Below, one piece after another: positions 1 to 7,569 of a DNA stretch of 64,000 bases. How positions within the stretch are numbered: position 1 is the stretch's first letter; every line of letters starts with the position of its first letter. The position numbers and the translations under genes were made by a program. Below the pieces are notes generated by a model. The model worked only from the letters and a program-made list of their open reading frames with translations. It was not told where the DNA came from and did not search any database. The stretch lies in NCBI GenBank assembly GCA_020250175.1, contig JADCEN010000006.1:1-64000 (forward strand). The letters are read 5' to 3'. This DNA comes from Rhodobacter sp. (GTDB lineage Bacteria; Pseudomonadota; Alphaproteobacteria; Rhodobacterales; Rhodobacteraceae).

Positions 1-360
1 AACTACGATGCGTTTCGGCGCTATCTCATCGAGCCTTTCCGGACGGGAGAGGAGAGGGTTGAGACTGCGCGGTCTGATCACCGCGTTGATCTGCCCCTGA
101 ACAGGCGCGAAATCGTCAGCCCTTCAGCGATCCTGATCATCGACGGGATATTCCTGCACCGTGACGAACTGTGGACCTTGTGGGACTACAGCATCTTCCT
201 GAGCGTGCCATTTGCATTGGCTTACAAGCGGATGGCACTTCGGGACGGCTGCGACCCCAATCCGGAAGCCGCCAGCAACCACCGATACTATGCGGGCCAA
301 CTGATCTATTTGGACACCTGCAGGCCCCAGGAGCGAGCTGCCTTGGTCATCAAGGGCTGA
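1..360 (+). CDS. Uridine kinase-like protein, C-terminal part (5' end outside window)
   Basis: Frame 1 is open from the first base to the TGA ending at 360, giving 119 residues with no start in view. The translation contains AILIIDGIFLHRDELW, followed by FLSVPFALAYKRMALRDG and a closing RYYAGQLIYL segment. This matches the second half of P-loop uridine kinases, which phosphorylate uridine or cytidine in nucleoside salvage. The Walker A half lies off the left edge. The ORF track lists only the last 60 codons because it demanded a start codon. Base composition here is visibly less GC-rich than the rest of the window, which may mean transfer. It converges with the SIMPL gene. The family call is from recognition only. 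Confidence 0.75.
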   Translation, partial: NYDAFRRYLIEPFRTGEERVETARSDHRVDLPLNRREIVSPSAILIIDGIFLHRDELWTLWDYSIFLSVPFALAYKRMALRDGCDPNPEAASNHRYYAGQLIYLDTCRPQERAALVIKG

Positions 361-380
361 GCCAAGTATACTTCCGAATT

Positions 381-399
381 CGAACCAAGTTCTGGTTCG
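381..399. terminator. Small hairpin between convergent genes
   Basis: A perfect 7-bp inverted repeat CGAACCA/TGGTTCG with a 5-base loop lies between the convergent uridine kinase and SIMPL genes. There is no T-run on either side, so intrinsic termination is only suggested by position. Confidence 0.35.
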
Positions 400-442
400 G
401 ACCGAAATCCGTGTTTGGGCATCCTGTGTCTGTTGGCGAATA

Positions 443-1129
443 CTACTCGGACAGTTCAAACACCATCGTGACGCTGGCCGAGGTGGAGATTTCGCCGGCA
501 GCGACAGGGACCGCGCGTGCGAACTCGGCGTCCGCCATGCGGAACATCGGCATTGGGATGCTCGCGCCGCCCTCGGTGATCGCAACGACGGGGCCAAGCA
601 CAAGCCCTGCCGCGTCGGTCAGCAGCTTTGCCCGGGCCATGGCATCGGCCACGGCCAGCTTGCGCGCCTCGTTCAGCGCAGGAACCGGGTCCGCCAGACC
701 GAAGGTGAGGCCGTTGAAGGTATTGGCCCCGTCCTGGATGGTGCGGTCAAGCACGCCGCCCAGGGCATCCAGATCACGGACCCGCACGGTCAACTGGTTC
801 ATCGCCAGATAGCCAACGATTCGCGGCGTCACCTCGCCCTGGGGCTGTTGCCAGTTCGGGCTCAGCGACAGGCCGGACGTCTGCAGATCGCGCTCTTCGA
901 TACCGGTGGCGCGCAGCTGCTCCAGAACGGCCCCGAGCTGCACCGAATTCGCCGCCATCGCCTCGGCCGCCGTGGTGCCTTCCGTGGTGACACCGAGGTT
1001 GATCATGGCCATGTCGGGCTTTGCCTCGACCGTGCCTTCGCCGGTGACGGTAATGCGGGCGGTTTCGGACGCCAGAGCGGCCGAGCAAAGGACAGACCCC
1101 AAAAGCAGGGCCGTGAACAGGGAACGCAT
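443..1129 (-). CDS. SIMPL domain-containing (DUF541) periplasmic protein
   Basis: This 228-residue protein begins MRSLFTALLLGSVLCSAALA, a Sec signal peptide of about 20 residues. A SIMPL/DUF541 domain follows (ITVTGEGTVEAKPDMAMINLGV near the N-terminus and a C-terminal ASVTMVFEL strand). Family members are periplasmic or surface proteins linked to oxidative-stress tolerance (E. coli YggE) or to kinase signalling in eukaryotes; the biochemical role is unsettled. The ORF track runs on to 2323, but ATG at 1129 is chosen because an AAGGAGG Shine-Dalgarno sits just before it and the signal peptide starts there. It is divergent from the large gene at 1292. Confidence 0.85.
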   Translation of the reverse strand: MRSLFTALLLGSVLCSAALASETARITVTGEGTVEAKPDMAMINLGVTTEGTTAAEAMAANSVQLGAVLEQLRATGIEERDLQTSGLSLSPNWQQPQGEVTPRIVGYLAMNQLTVRVRDLDALGGVLDRTIQDGANTFNGLTFGLADPVPALNEARKLAVADAMARAKLLTDAAGLVLGPVVAITEGGASIPMPMFRMADAEFARAVPVAAGEISTSASVTMVFELSE

Positions 1130-1291
1130 GGCAAAACCTCCTTGCAAGACTGCGGTAGTCTCTACCTGTTGCAGCGCCGGGACGCCAGCCGTCCGGTGCC
1201 TGTGTTTCCTTTGGCAAGAAGCTGCTTCAAACGGGACCCGCTGCAAGACCCGGACTCGCCGACCCAGGGAAATTCGTGTTAGACTGCGGCC

Positions 1292-4120
1292 ATGAAGCCG
1301 AACTTCGCCCTGAATTTCACCGATGACACCGTCACGCTTCTGCATCGCACTGTGCGGGGCTGGATGGAAGTGGGACGTGTTGCGTTTGACGACCCCAAGA
1401 TGGAGGCGGGCCTGGCCTATCTGCGCGCCTCGGCCCTGGGGCTTGAACCGCGCGGCATGACCACGAAACTGGTCATTCCGAATTCCCAGATCCGTTACAT
1501 GACCCTGCCCGCAGCGGGGCCGGATACGGCAAGCCGCCGCGCGCATATCCGCCGCGAACTGGAGGGCAAGACACCCTATGGGGTGGACGAACTGGTGTTC
1601 GACTGGTGGGGCAACGGCCCCAGTCTGCAGGTGGCCGTGGTGGCCCGCGAAACCCTGTCCGAGGCGGAGGCTTTTGCCACGGCACACCGGCTGAACCCGC
1701 TGTCTTTCGTGGCGATTCCGGGGGCAGGGCAATTCGGGGCCGAACCGTGGTTCGGACTGACCGCGCTGGCTGAAAGCCTGTTGGCCCCCGGCGAGCAGGT
1801 GGATCGCGACCAGAAGCCGGTCCAGATCGCCGGGCAGCTGCCGCGCGCGCAGGTGCCCGCCGAAACAGCATCTGCCCGGCAGGCTGACGCTTCGGTCGCC
1901 CCGGTGGAAAATCCCGGACCGCTGCCTGCCGCAGAGATCGCCACCGGGGAACCGGCAAAGTCGATGCCGCCGCCGGAGGCCGCTGCAGAAGCGCTTGCGC
2001 CAGCGGAACTGCCCGAAGCCGAAGCACAGGCAAAGCCCGCGTTGGCGGCACCTGACGCCCCCCTGACCGGTGCCGGGACGTTGGAGGCCGGGGTTTTCCA
2101 GAGCCCGGCCCCCGGCCCCGCCCCGGCGCAGACCGTCGCGGCCGAGGTTACGGCCGACAGGATCCCGGATGAGGCCGAAAGCAGCCCGCCTGCGGAACGC
2201 GCCCCGCAGATCACCCCGGCAGAACCTGCGGCAAGGACCGATACCATCCGCATGGCCACCGATTCCCGGTCTGGCAGGAAGGTGGTCCCGCTGCCGCGCC
2301 CCGGTGCCAGGCCGCGCGCGCAAAAGGCACCGGATGCAGCCCGTGTCAGCACTGCCGGACCGGCGCGGCAGGCATCCGTTCCGGCGGGCAGGACCGGCAG
2401 CGCAAGGTCGGCTGCGGCAGAGGCAGAGCGCTCGTCTGCGCGGGCGGCGGCATCAGACCGACCGGGCGAAGCGCGCGACGGTCCGGCGCGGACCGGCGCG
2501 ATGATCACTGCGGCCGGAATTGCCCTGCCGCGCGAACGCAAGCTGGCGGTCGTACCGAAACGGGACCCCGGTTCAGGCCCGGACCGGGCGCGGCCCCGGA
2601 CAGTGGCGAACCCGGCAACAGCGCAGTTCGGCAATCAGCCCCTGCATCGCGGCAGGCCCCGGCTCCTTGGCCTGATCCTGACGGTGATGCTGCTTCTGCT
2701 GCTTGTCGCTGTTGCGACCCTGTCGTCTTACCTCATCGCCTTTGACGCTGGCGAAGACAAGCCTGCCGTTGCGGTTGCAGCGGTGGAACCACCGTCATTG
2801 CCGGGGGCTGCGCCTGCGGGGCTTGCTTTGACGGAGTTTTCCGCTGCGACCAGCGACGTCCTGGCCAATGTGCGGGCCCCGGCAGAGATCGCCGTTGTCC
2901 CGGTTGCAAAGGCTATCCCCGGGCCGGTTGCCGCATCCTTGCCCGACGTCACCGTCGCTGCGGCGGATGCCGCTGCGGCACCAAGGGTTGAGGCGGCAAC
3001 CGTGGTACAACCGGCCACGACAGCCGCCGACATACGCACCCCCGGTGCGGAACCGCAGGACGAGGTCCTGCTTGCAAGGATCGACCCGGTCATCCCGACA
3101 GGCGATACCTTGGCCCTTGCCGCGCCAGAGACCGCGACCGACCCCATCCCCCCGGCGCAACCCGCGCCGCCGCCATTCGCAACGCGGGATCAGGTCGATG
3201 CGGACAGCCCGATCAGGCTACCGGACAAGGGCATCGTGACGCCGGGGGGTGTCTTGATCATGGCCGGTCCGCCGCCGCGCGTTCCGCCGCCGCGCCCCGG
3301 CGCGATGGTGCAGCCCGTGACCGATGCCGGGGGTGGAGCGCCATTGCCTGGGGCCGCTGGCGCTGCGGGCGCGGTGCCGGTCGCCTACGCCGACCCGGCC
3401 CTGGAAGATGCACGGCCCCTCCTGCGCCCGGACGGTTTGGTGCCGCCTGAAACCGCTCCGCCGGACGAGGCGGCAGAACTGACGGACACCCCGGCAGGCC
3501 GACTGACCAGCCCCAAGCCGCGCGCCCGCCCGCCCGGGCTTCCTGCCGCCGCCGAGGCTGTGCCGCAGGCCGACAGCGCCGCCGCCCAGGCGGCCGGGGC
3601 ATCGCTTGTGGGGATGGCCGGGGAAGGTGCCGCCAGTCCGCTGGCCATCGCCGTTTCCCGCAAGCCGGCCGCGCGCCCGGCACAGGCTGGCGCCGCCGTG
3701 GAAGCCGCCGTTTCCGTGGCTGCCGCCGATGCCTCTCTTGTGCCTGACACGGGAATGCTTGCGCCTGTCGTGCCCGAGCCGCAGCCTGTACCGGCCGCCA
3801 AGCCCGCCGAAGATGACCCCGAAGCGGCAGAGATTGACGAACCCGAAATCGCATCAGCCGCACCTTCGGTTCCGACGCGCGCTTCAGTCGCCAAACAGGC
3901 GACCTTCAGGAATTCGATCAACCTGTCGAAGATCAATCTGATCGGTGTCTATGGCAGCTCTTCCAACCGCTATGCCATGGTCCGGCAGGCCAATGGCCGC
4001 TTCGTCAGGGTCGCGGTCGGTGATCGGGTTGACGGCGGCCGCGTGGCGGCCATTTCCGACCGCGAATTGCATTACGTCAAGAACGGCACCACCCACAAGC
4101 TGGCAATGCCCAAGGGTTGA
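1292..4120 (+). CDS. Large single-pass protein: N-terminal PilM/GspL-like region, Ala/Pro-rich linkers, C-terminal GspC/PilP-like domain
   Basis: This 942-residue protein has three parts. Residues 1-150 form a compact domain (LVIPNSQIRYMTLP, then HIRRELEGKTPY and VAVVARETL) that resembles the ATPase-fold module of PilM/GspL pilus or secretion proteins. Residues about 150-455 and 485-865 are low-complexity, rich in Ala, Pro and Glu. One strong membrane helix lies at about 458-482 (LGLILTVMLLLLLVAVATL). The last ~70 residues (INLIGVYGSSSNRYAMVRQANG, then VAVGDRVDGGRVAAI) resemble the HR domain of GspC/PilP. The layout predicts a cytoplasmic N-terminus and a periplasmic C-terminus. No pilus or secretion genes are adjacent. 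Relatives are usually listed as hypothetical; the domain assignments are by eye and the function is unknown. Confidence 0.6.
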   Translation: MKPNFALNFTDDTVTLLHRTVRGWMEVGRVAFDDPKMEAGLAYLRASALGLEPRGMTTKLVIPNSQIRYMTLPAAGPDTASRRAHIRRELEGKTPYGVDELVFDWWGNGPSLQVAVVARETLSEAEAFATAHRLNPLSFVAIPGAGQFGAEPWFGLTALAESLLAPGEQVDRDQKPVQIAGQLPRAQVPAETASARQADASVAPVENPGPLPAAEIATGEPAKSMPPPEAAAEALAPAELPEAEAQAKPALAAPDAPLTGAGTLEAGVFQSPAPGPAPAQTVAAEVTADRIPDEAESSPPAERAPQITPAEPAARTDTIRMATDSRSGRKVVPLPRPGARPRAQKAPDAARVSTAGPARQASVPAGRTGSARSAAAEAERSSARAAASDRPGEARDGPARTGAMITAAGIALPRERKLAVVPKRDPGSGPDRARPRTVANPATAQFGNQPLHRGRPRLLGLILTVMLLLLLVAVATLSSYLIAFDAGEDKPAVAVAAVEPPSLPGAAPAGLALTEFSAATSDVLANVRAPAEIAVVPVAKAIPGPVAASLPDVTVAAADAAAAPRVEAATVVQPATTAADIRTPGAEPQDEVLLARIDPVIPTGDTLALAAPETATDPIPPAQPAPPPFATRDQVDADSPIRLPDKGIVTPGGVLIMAGPPPRVPPPRPGAMVQPVTDAGGGAPLPGAAGAAGAVPVAYADPALEDARPLLRPDGLVPPETAPPDEAAELTDTPAGRLTSPKPRARPPGLPAAAEAVPQADSAAAQAAGASLVGMAGEGAASPLAIAVSRKPAARPAQAGAAVEAAVSVAAADASLVPDTGMLAPVVPEPQPVPAAKPAEDDPEAAEIDEPEIASAAPSVPTRASVAKQATFRNSINLSKINLIGVYGSSSNRYAMVRQANGRFVRVAVGDRVDGGRVAAISDRELHYVKNGTTHKLAMPKG

Positions 4121-4138
4121 AGCCGGGCTTTGCCGCGC

Positions 4139-5149
4139 CTAGCGGTCGGTCACGCCCGCCTCGGCGAAGGTGGCCATGCCGGAATGACAGGCAACAGCCC
4201 CCTGAACCACCCCGATCGCCAGCGCCGCGCCCGATCCTTCGCCCAGCCGCAGCCCAAGCGACAGCAGCGGAGCCTTGCCCAGCGCCTGCAGCAGGCGTCC
4301 ATGGGCGCTTTCCGCGCTTTGATGACCGGCGATGCAATGATCCAGCGCGCCCGGCACCTCTGCTTCCAGCACGCCAGCTGCGGCACAGCAGATGAACCCG
4401 TCCAGAATGACCGGAATGCGTTCCGTCCGGGCGCGGGCAATGGCCCCCGCCATGGCGGCAATCTCGCGCCCGCCAAGGCGGCGCAGCGCCTCAAGCGGGG
4501 GGACCCCGGCGTGCAGGGCCAAGCCATCGGCGACCACCTGCGTCTTCAGCGCCAGACCGGCGTCATCAATACCGGTGCCGCGCCCGGTCCAGTCTGCGGC
4601 GGTGCCCCCGAACAGGGCGCAGGCAAGGGCGGCGGCAGAGGTGGTGTTGCCGATGCCCATTTCCCCCGTCACCAGAAGATCGGCGGCCGGATCGACCGCG
4701 TCCCAGCCTGCGGCCAGGGATGCAACGACGTCAGCCTCGGTCATCGCCGCCTGCGCGGTGAAATCGGCGACGGGCCGGTCAAGGTCCAGCGCGTGCACGT
4801 CCAATCGCGCCCCGAAGCAGCGGGCAAGCTGGTTGATCGCCGCCCCGCCCGTGCGGAAGTTTGCCACCATCTGCGCCGTGACCCTGGCCGGAAATGCGGA
4901 AACTCCGCGCGCGGTGATGCCGTGGTTGCCGGCGAAGATCAGCACAAGGGGGTGATCGATGCGCGGTTGCGCCCTGCCTTGCCAGGCGGCGACCCATTGC
5001 GCCACCTCCTCCAGCCGGCCAAGGGACCCTGCGGGTTTCGTCAGCACCGCATCGCGTGCCAGCGCCTGCGCCCGTGCCGCCGCATCCGGCTGCGGAAGCC
5101 TTTGCAGAAGGCTGCGAAAGGCATCAAGGCTGGCAAAGGGGGCAGGCAT
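4139..5149 (-). CDS. cobT: Nicotinate-nucleotide--dimethylbenzimidazole phosphoribosyltransferase
   Basis: CobT transfers phosphoribose from nicotinate mononucleotide to 5,6-dimethylbenzimidazole, making alpha-ribazole phosphate for the lower ligand of cobalamin. The 336-residue length is normal. Diagnostic segments are [42 protein letters not shown] and, near the C-terminus, [12 protein letters not shown]. The glutamate in RLGEG (about residue 304) corresponds to the catalytic base of the family. It is divergent from cobS, which performs the next joining step, so the pair forms the nucleotide-loop assembly end of the B12 pathway. The 81-bp gap between them is too short for a cobalamin riboswitch and none is visible. 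Confidence 0.95.
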   Translation of the reverse strand: MPAPFASLDAFRSLLQRLPQPDAAARAQALARDAVLTKPAGSLGRLEEVAQWVAAWQGRAQPRIDHPLVLIFAGNHGITARGVSAFPARVTAQMVANFRTGGAAINQLARCFGARLDVHALDLDRPVADFTAQAAMTEADVVASLAAGWDAVDPAADLLVTGEMGIGNTTSAAALACALFGGTAADWTGRGTGIDDAGLALKTQVVADGLALHAGVPPLEALRRLGGREIAAMAGAIARARTERIPVILDGFICCAAAGVLEAEVPGALDHCIAGHQSAESAHGRLLQALGKAPLLSLGLRLGEGSGAALAIGVVQGAVACHSGMATFAEAGVTDR

Positions 5150-5230
5150 GGCGATATCCCTGATTGAGTTCCGGCACGGGCCTCGTTAGCGGTTGGCGGC
5201 GGCGGCGACCAGCATGGAAGGGGTATCCTT

Positions 5231-6004
5231 GTGACAAGGCATGACAGCTGGCGGCCGCAGGTGTTTGATGTTCTGGCCGCGCTCGGGTTGCTGACCCGCC
5301 TGCCGCTGTATCTGGACGGCGCGCGCGCGCAGGCGCGGGGCGCGGCGGCGGCCTGGGCCTGGCCCCTTGCCGGGGTGAGCGTGGGCCTGTTCGGTGCCGC
5401 AGCGGGCGGGCTGGCGCTGTGGCTGGGCGCGGCACCGGCAGCGGCGGCGGCGATTGCGATTGCCGCGCAGATGGTCGTGACCGGTGCCCTGCATGAGGAC
5501 GGCCTTGCCGACAGCGCCGACGGGCTGTGGGGCGGATGGGACAGGGCGCGGCGGCTGGCAATCATGAAAGACAGCCGGATCGGAACCTACGGGGTTCTGG
5601 CGCTTGTGCTGGTGACGCTGCTGCGCTGGGTGGCACTGGCCGGGCTGTTTGCCACAGGCACGCCCTGGGGCGCGCTGGCAGCGGCGGGGGCGCTGTCCCG
5701 CATGCCCATGGCGGTGCTGATGGCGGCCCTGCCCAACGCGCGCGGATCAGGCCTGGCGCACAATGTGGGCCGCCCCGAAGCGGCCACCGTTGCCATGTCC
5801 TGCGCTGCGGGCTTGGCTTGCGGGTTGCTTGCGGTGGGGGCGCCGGCGTTCAGCGCGGCCTGTTGGGTGGCGGCGGTCTGCCTGGCCGTCGGCCTTGTGG
5901 CCCGGGCCAGGATCGGCGGCCAGACCGGCGACATTCTGGGCGCGTCGCAGCAGCTATCCGAAGCCGTTGTGCTGACCCTGATCGCGGCACCCCTTGCGGC
6001 ATGA
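5231..6004 (+). CDS. cobS: Adenosylcobinamide-GDP ribazoletransferase (cobalamin synthase)
   Basis: CobS is an integral membrane enzyme that joins adenosylcobinamide-GDP to alpha-ribazole (phosphate), the final step of the cobalamin nucleotide loop. The 257-residue protein has the family signature GALHEDGLADSADGLWGG at about residues 83-100, followed by MKDSRIGTYG. Several Ala/Leu-rich membrane segments flank it. The start is GTG at 5231 (MTRHDSW); a nearby ATG at 5241 is in another frame. The gene is divergent from cobT and ends at a bidirectional hairpin shared with carD. Confidence 0.93.
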   Translation: MTRHDSWRPQVFDVLAALGLLTRLPLYLDGARAQARGAAAAWAWPLAGVSVGLFGAAAGGLALWLGAAPAAAAAIAIAAQMVVTGALHEDGLADSADGLWGGWDRARRLAIMKDSRIGTYGVLALVLVTLLRWVALAGLFATGTPWGALAAAGALSRMPMAVLMAALPNARGSGLAHNVGRPEAATVAMSCAAGLACGLLAVGAPAFSAACWVAAVCLAVGLVARARIGGQTGDILGASQQLSEAVVLTLIAAPLAA

Positions 6005-6007
6005 AAA

Positions 6008-6031
6008 AACCGCAGCGGCAAGGCTGCGGTT
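6008..6031. terminator. Terminator between convergent cobS and carD
   Basis: The 8-bp stem AACCGCAG/CTGCGGTT encloses an 8-base loop. Read on the minus strand it is followed by a run of T residues, a classic intrinsic terminator for carD. On the plus strand it starts 4 bases after the cobS stop and is followed by TCCTTTCCTT, so it may also work for cobS. Confidence 0.8.
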
Positions 6032-6053
6032 CCTTTCCTTGGCATGGCAGGGA

Positions 6054-6563
6054 TCAGGCAGCGCGCGACACCAGAACCTCGTCCACCGTTTTGGCAGCCC
6101 CGGCCTCGTCCACACCGCTGACGGCGGCGACTTCGCGGGTCAGACGTTCCAGGGCGGCCTCGTAAAGCTGACGCTCGGAATAGCTCTGCTCGCGCTGGTC
6201 ATCGGTGCGGTGCAGGTCACGGACCACCTCGGCGATCGACAGCAGGTCGCCAGAGTTGATCTTCTGTTCGTATTCCTGCGCCCGGCGCGACCACATGGCA
6301 CGCTTGACCTTGGCCCTGCCCTTGAGCGTATCCAGCGCCTTGGTCACGACATCGGGCGACGAAAGCTGGCGCATGCCGATTTCGGTTGCCTTGTGGGTCG
6401 GCACACGCAGGGTCATCTTGTCCTTTTCAAAAGAGATGACGAACAGTTCCAGGGTCAGTCCCGCAATCTCCTGTTCTTCGATCGAAATGATCCGACCGAC
6501 GCCATGCGCCGGGTAAACCACGAACTCGTCCGGGCGGAATTCAGCTTTCTTTGACTTGGTCAT
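6054..6563 (-). CDS. carD: CarD family transcriptional regulator (CdnL type)
   Basis: CarD/CdnL proteins bind the beta subunit of RNA polymerase and stabilise open promoter complexes, notably at rRNA and housekeeping promoters; Rhodobacter species use CarD widely. The 169-residue protein opens with FRPDEFVVYPAHGVGRI, the RNA-polymerase-interaction Tudor-like domain (about residues 8-70). A helical C-terminal domain follows with AMWSRRAQEYEQKINSGD, the part that contacts promoter DNA. The length is typical. The 295 bp upstream, to fdxA, hold the presumed promoter; no convincing sigma-70 site was identified there. It ends at the terminator shared with cobS. Confidence 0.93.
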   Translation of the reverse strand: MTKSKKAEFRPDEFVVYPAHGVGRIISIEEQEIAGLTLELFVISFEKDKMTLRVPTHKATEIGMRQLSSPDVVTKALDTLKGRAKVKRAMWSRRAQEYEQKINSGDLLSIAEVVRDLHRTDDQREQSYSERQLYEAALERLTREVAAVSGVDEAGAAKTVDEVLVSRAA

Positions 6564-6858
6564 TCAGGTCGCTTCCTCAGGTTCACATCCATCATCCGAC
6601 GACAATTTCCCTTGCCGCGGCTGTGCGCCCCGGTGAAAGAGAATGTGGCAGTCGCTGGAAATCCTGCCCCTGGAACAGCCGGTCCAAGGCCAGTGTCAGG
6701 CTTCCGTGCATGTTTATGACAAGTATATGTAGCACGAGTTTGCCCGGATTCCAACGGTGCCAAGCCGCCATAAACAGGGGATTCCCGCAGGAAAGTTCCA
6801 CGGATTAAGGATTTCTTGCGCCCGGCACCGGTCACCGCGCGAATCGCCTGGCCCGAGT

Positions 6859-7197
6859 TCAGCCGCCCGGCCCGGGCGCTTCGGAGAAGCAGTTCTCAAG
6901 CTTGCCGGGCTTGCCGTCCATCGCATCGGCACCGGGCAGGGGGTCTTTGCGCGTCACGATGACCGGCCAGGCTTCGGAATACTTGCGGTTGAACGCGACC
7001 CATTTTTCCATGTCCGGCTCGGTGTCCGGCCGGATGGCGTCCGGCGGGCATTCCGGTTCGCACACGCCACAGTCGATGCATTCATCCGGATGGATGACAA
7101 GCATGTTCTCACCCTCGTAGAAGCAGTCGACCGGGCAAACCTCGACGCAATCGGTGTATTTGCAGGCGATGCAGTTGTCGGTCACCACATAAGTCAT
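6859..7197 (-). CDS. fdxA: Seven-iron ferredoxin FdxA
   Basis: This 112-residue 3Fe-4S/4Fe-4S ferredoxin carries single electrons in the cytoplasm. The ligand pattern is visible: Cys9, Cys17 and Cys50 for the 3Fe-4S cluster, and Cys21, Cys40, Cys43 and Cys46 for the 4Fe-4S cluster ([17 protein letters not shown] and [12 protein letters not shown]). This matches the Azotobacter FdI/FdxA arrangement with a one-residue offset. The ORF track begins nine codons earlier, but ATG at 7197 (MTYVVTDN) is the family N-terminus. The gene follows an S4-protein gene by 54 bp and a candidate promoter overlaps that gap, so it may be transcribed separately. Confidence 0.95.
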   Translation of the reverse strand: MTYVVTDNCIACKYTDCVEVCPVDCFYEGENMLVIHPDECIDCGVCEPECPPDAIRPDTEPDMEKWVAFNRKYSEAWPVIVTRKDPLPGADAMDGKPGKLENCFSEAPGPGG

Positions 7198-7230
7198 CGC
7201 AGGCCCAGGCTCCTTCCCCGTCACCGCGCC

Positions 7231-7259
7231 TTGCTAGAGCAGGTTTCCGTATCATTCAA
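7231..7259 (-). promoter_or_regulatory. Candidate sigma-70 promoter for fdxA
   Basis: On the minus strand TTGAAT and TAGCAA are separated by 17 bp, and the -10 lies about 34 bp before the fdxA ATG. The -35 match is good and the -10 is weak. It overlaps the last codons of the upstream S4 gene. Confidence 0.4.
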
Positions 7260-7554
7260 GCGGCGACGATGCCGCAACGGGCGGCAGATCAAGGTCAAGG
7301 TACAGCTGTTGCGCCTCGGGGGCGGACCCGCGCCGGGGCGCGGTCTGCAGGATGCGGATCAGCCGGATTGCGGCCCCCTGCGGAAAGGTCAGCGTATCCC
7401 CCGCGCCAACGGCATGGGCGGGTTTTGCGGTGCGCGTTCCGTTCACGCGGACATGGCCGGCGGCAACCTCGGCAGTGGCAAGGCTGCGTGTCCTGAAAAA
7501 GCGCGCGTGCCACAGCCATTTGTCCAGCCGGACGGTCACGCGCGGGCCGGTCAC
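7252..7554 (-). CDS. S4 domain RNA-binding protein (Hsp15/HslR-like)
   Basis: This 100-residue protein begins with an S4 domain: VRLDKWLWHARFFRTRSLAT, then GHVRVNGTRTAKPAHAVGAGDTLTF. S4 domains of this short HslR type bind structured rRNA; E. coli Hsp15 recycles 50S subunits carrying nascent chains. It starts 15 bp after the stop of the helicase gene on the same strand, so the two are probably co-transcribed. The C-terminal 30 residues are low-complexity. HslR function is inferred from size and domain only. Confidence 0.85.
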   Translation of the reverse strand: MTGPRVTVRLDKWLWHARFFRTRSLATAEVAAGHVRVNGTRTAKPAHAVGAGDTLTFPQGAAIRLIRILQTAPRRGSAPEAQQLYLDLDLPPVAASSPLE

Positions 7555-7569
7555 GCCACCCGCCCCCGG

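Noticed and set aside
1130-2323. Upstream extension of the SIMPL ORF
   Set aside because: The frame is antisense to the large protein. The Shine-Dalgarno and signal peptide place the start at 1129.
5150-5230. Cobalamin riboswitch between cobT and cobS
   Set aside because: The gap is only 81 bp and lacks the conserved B12-box sequence.
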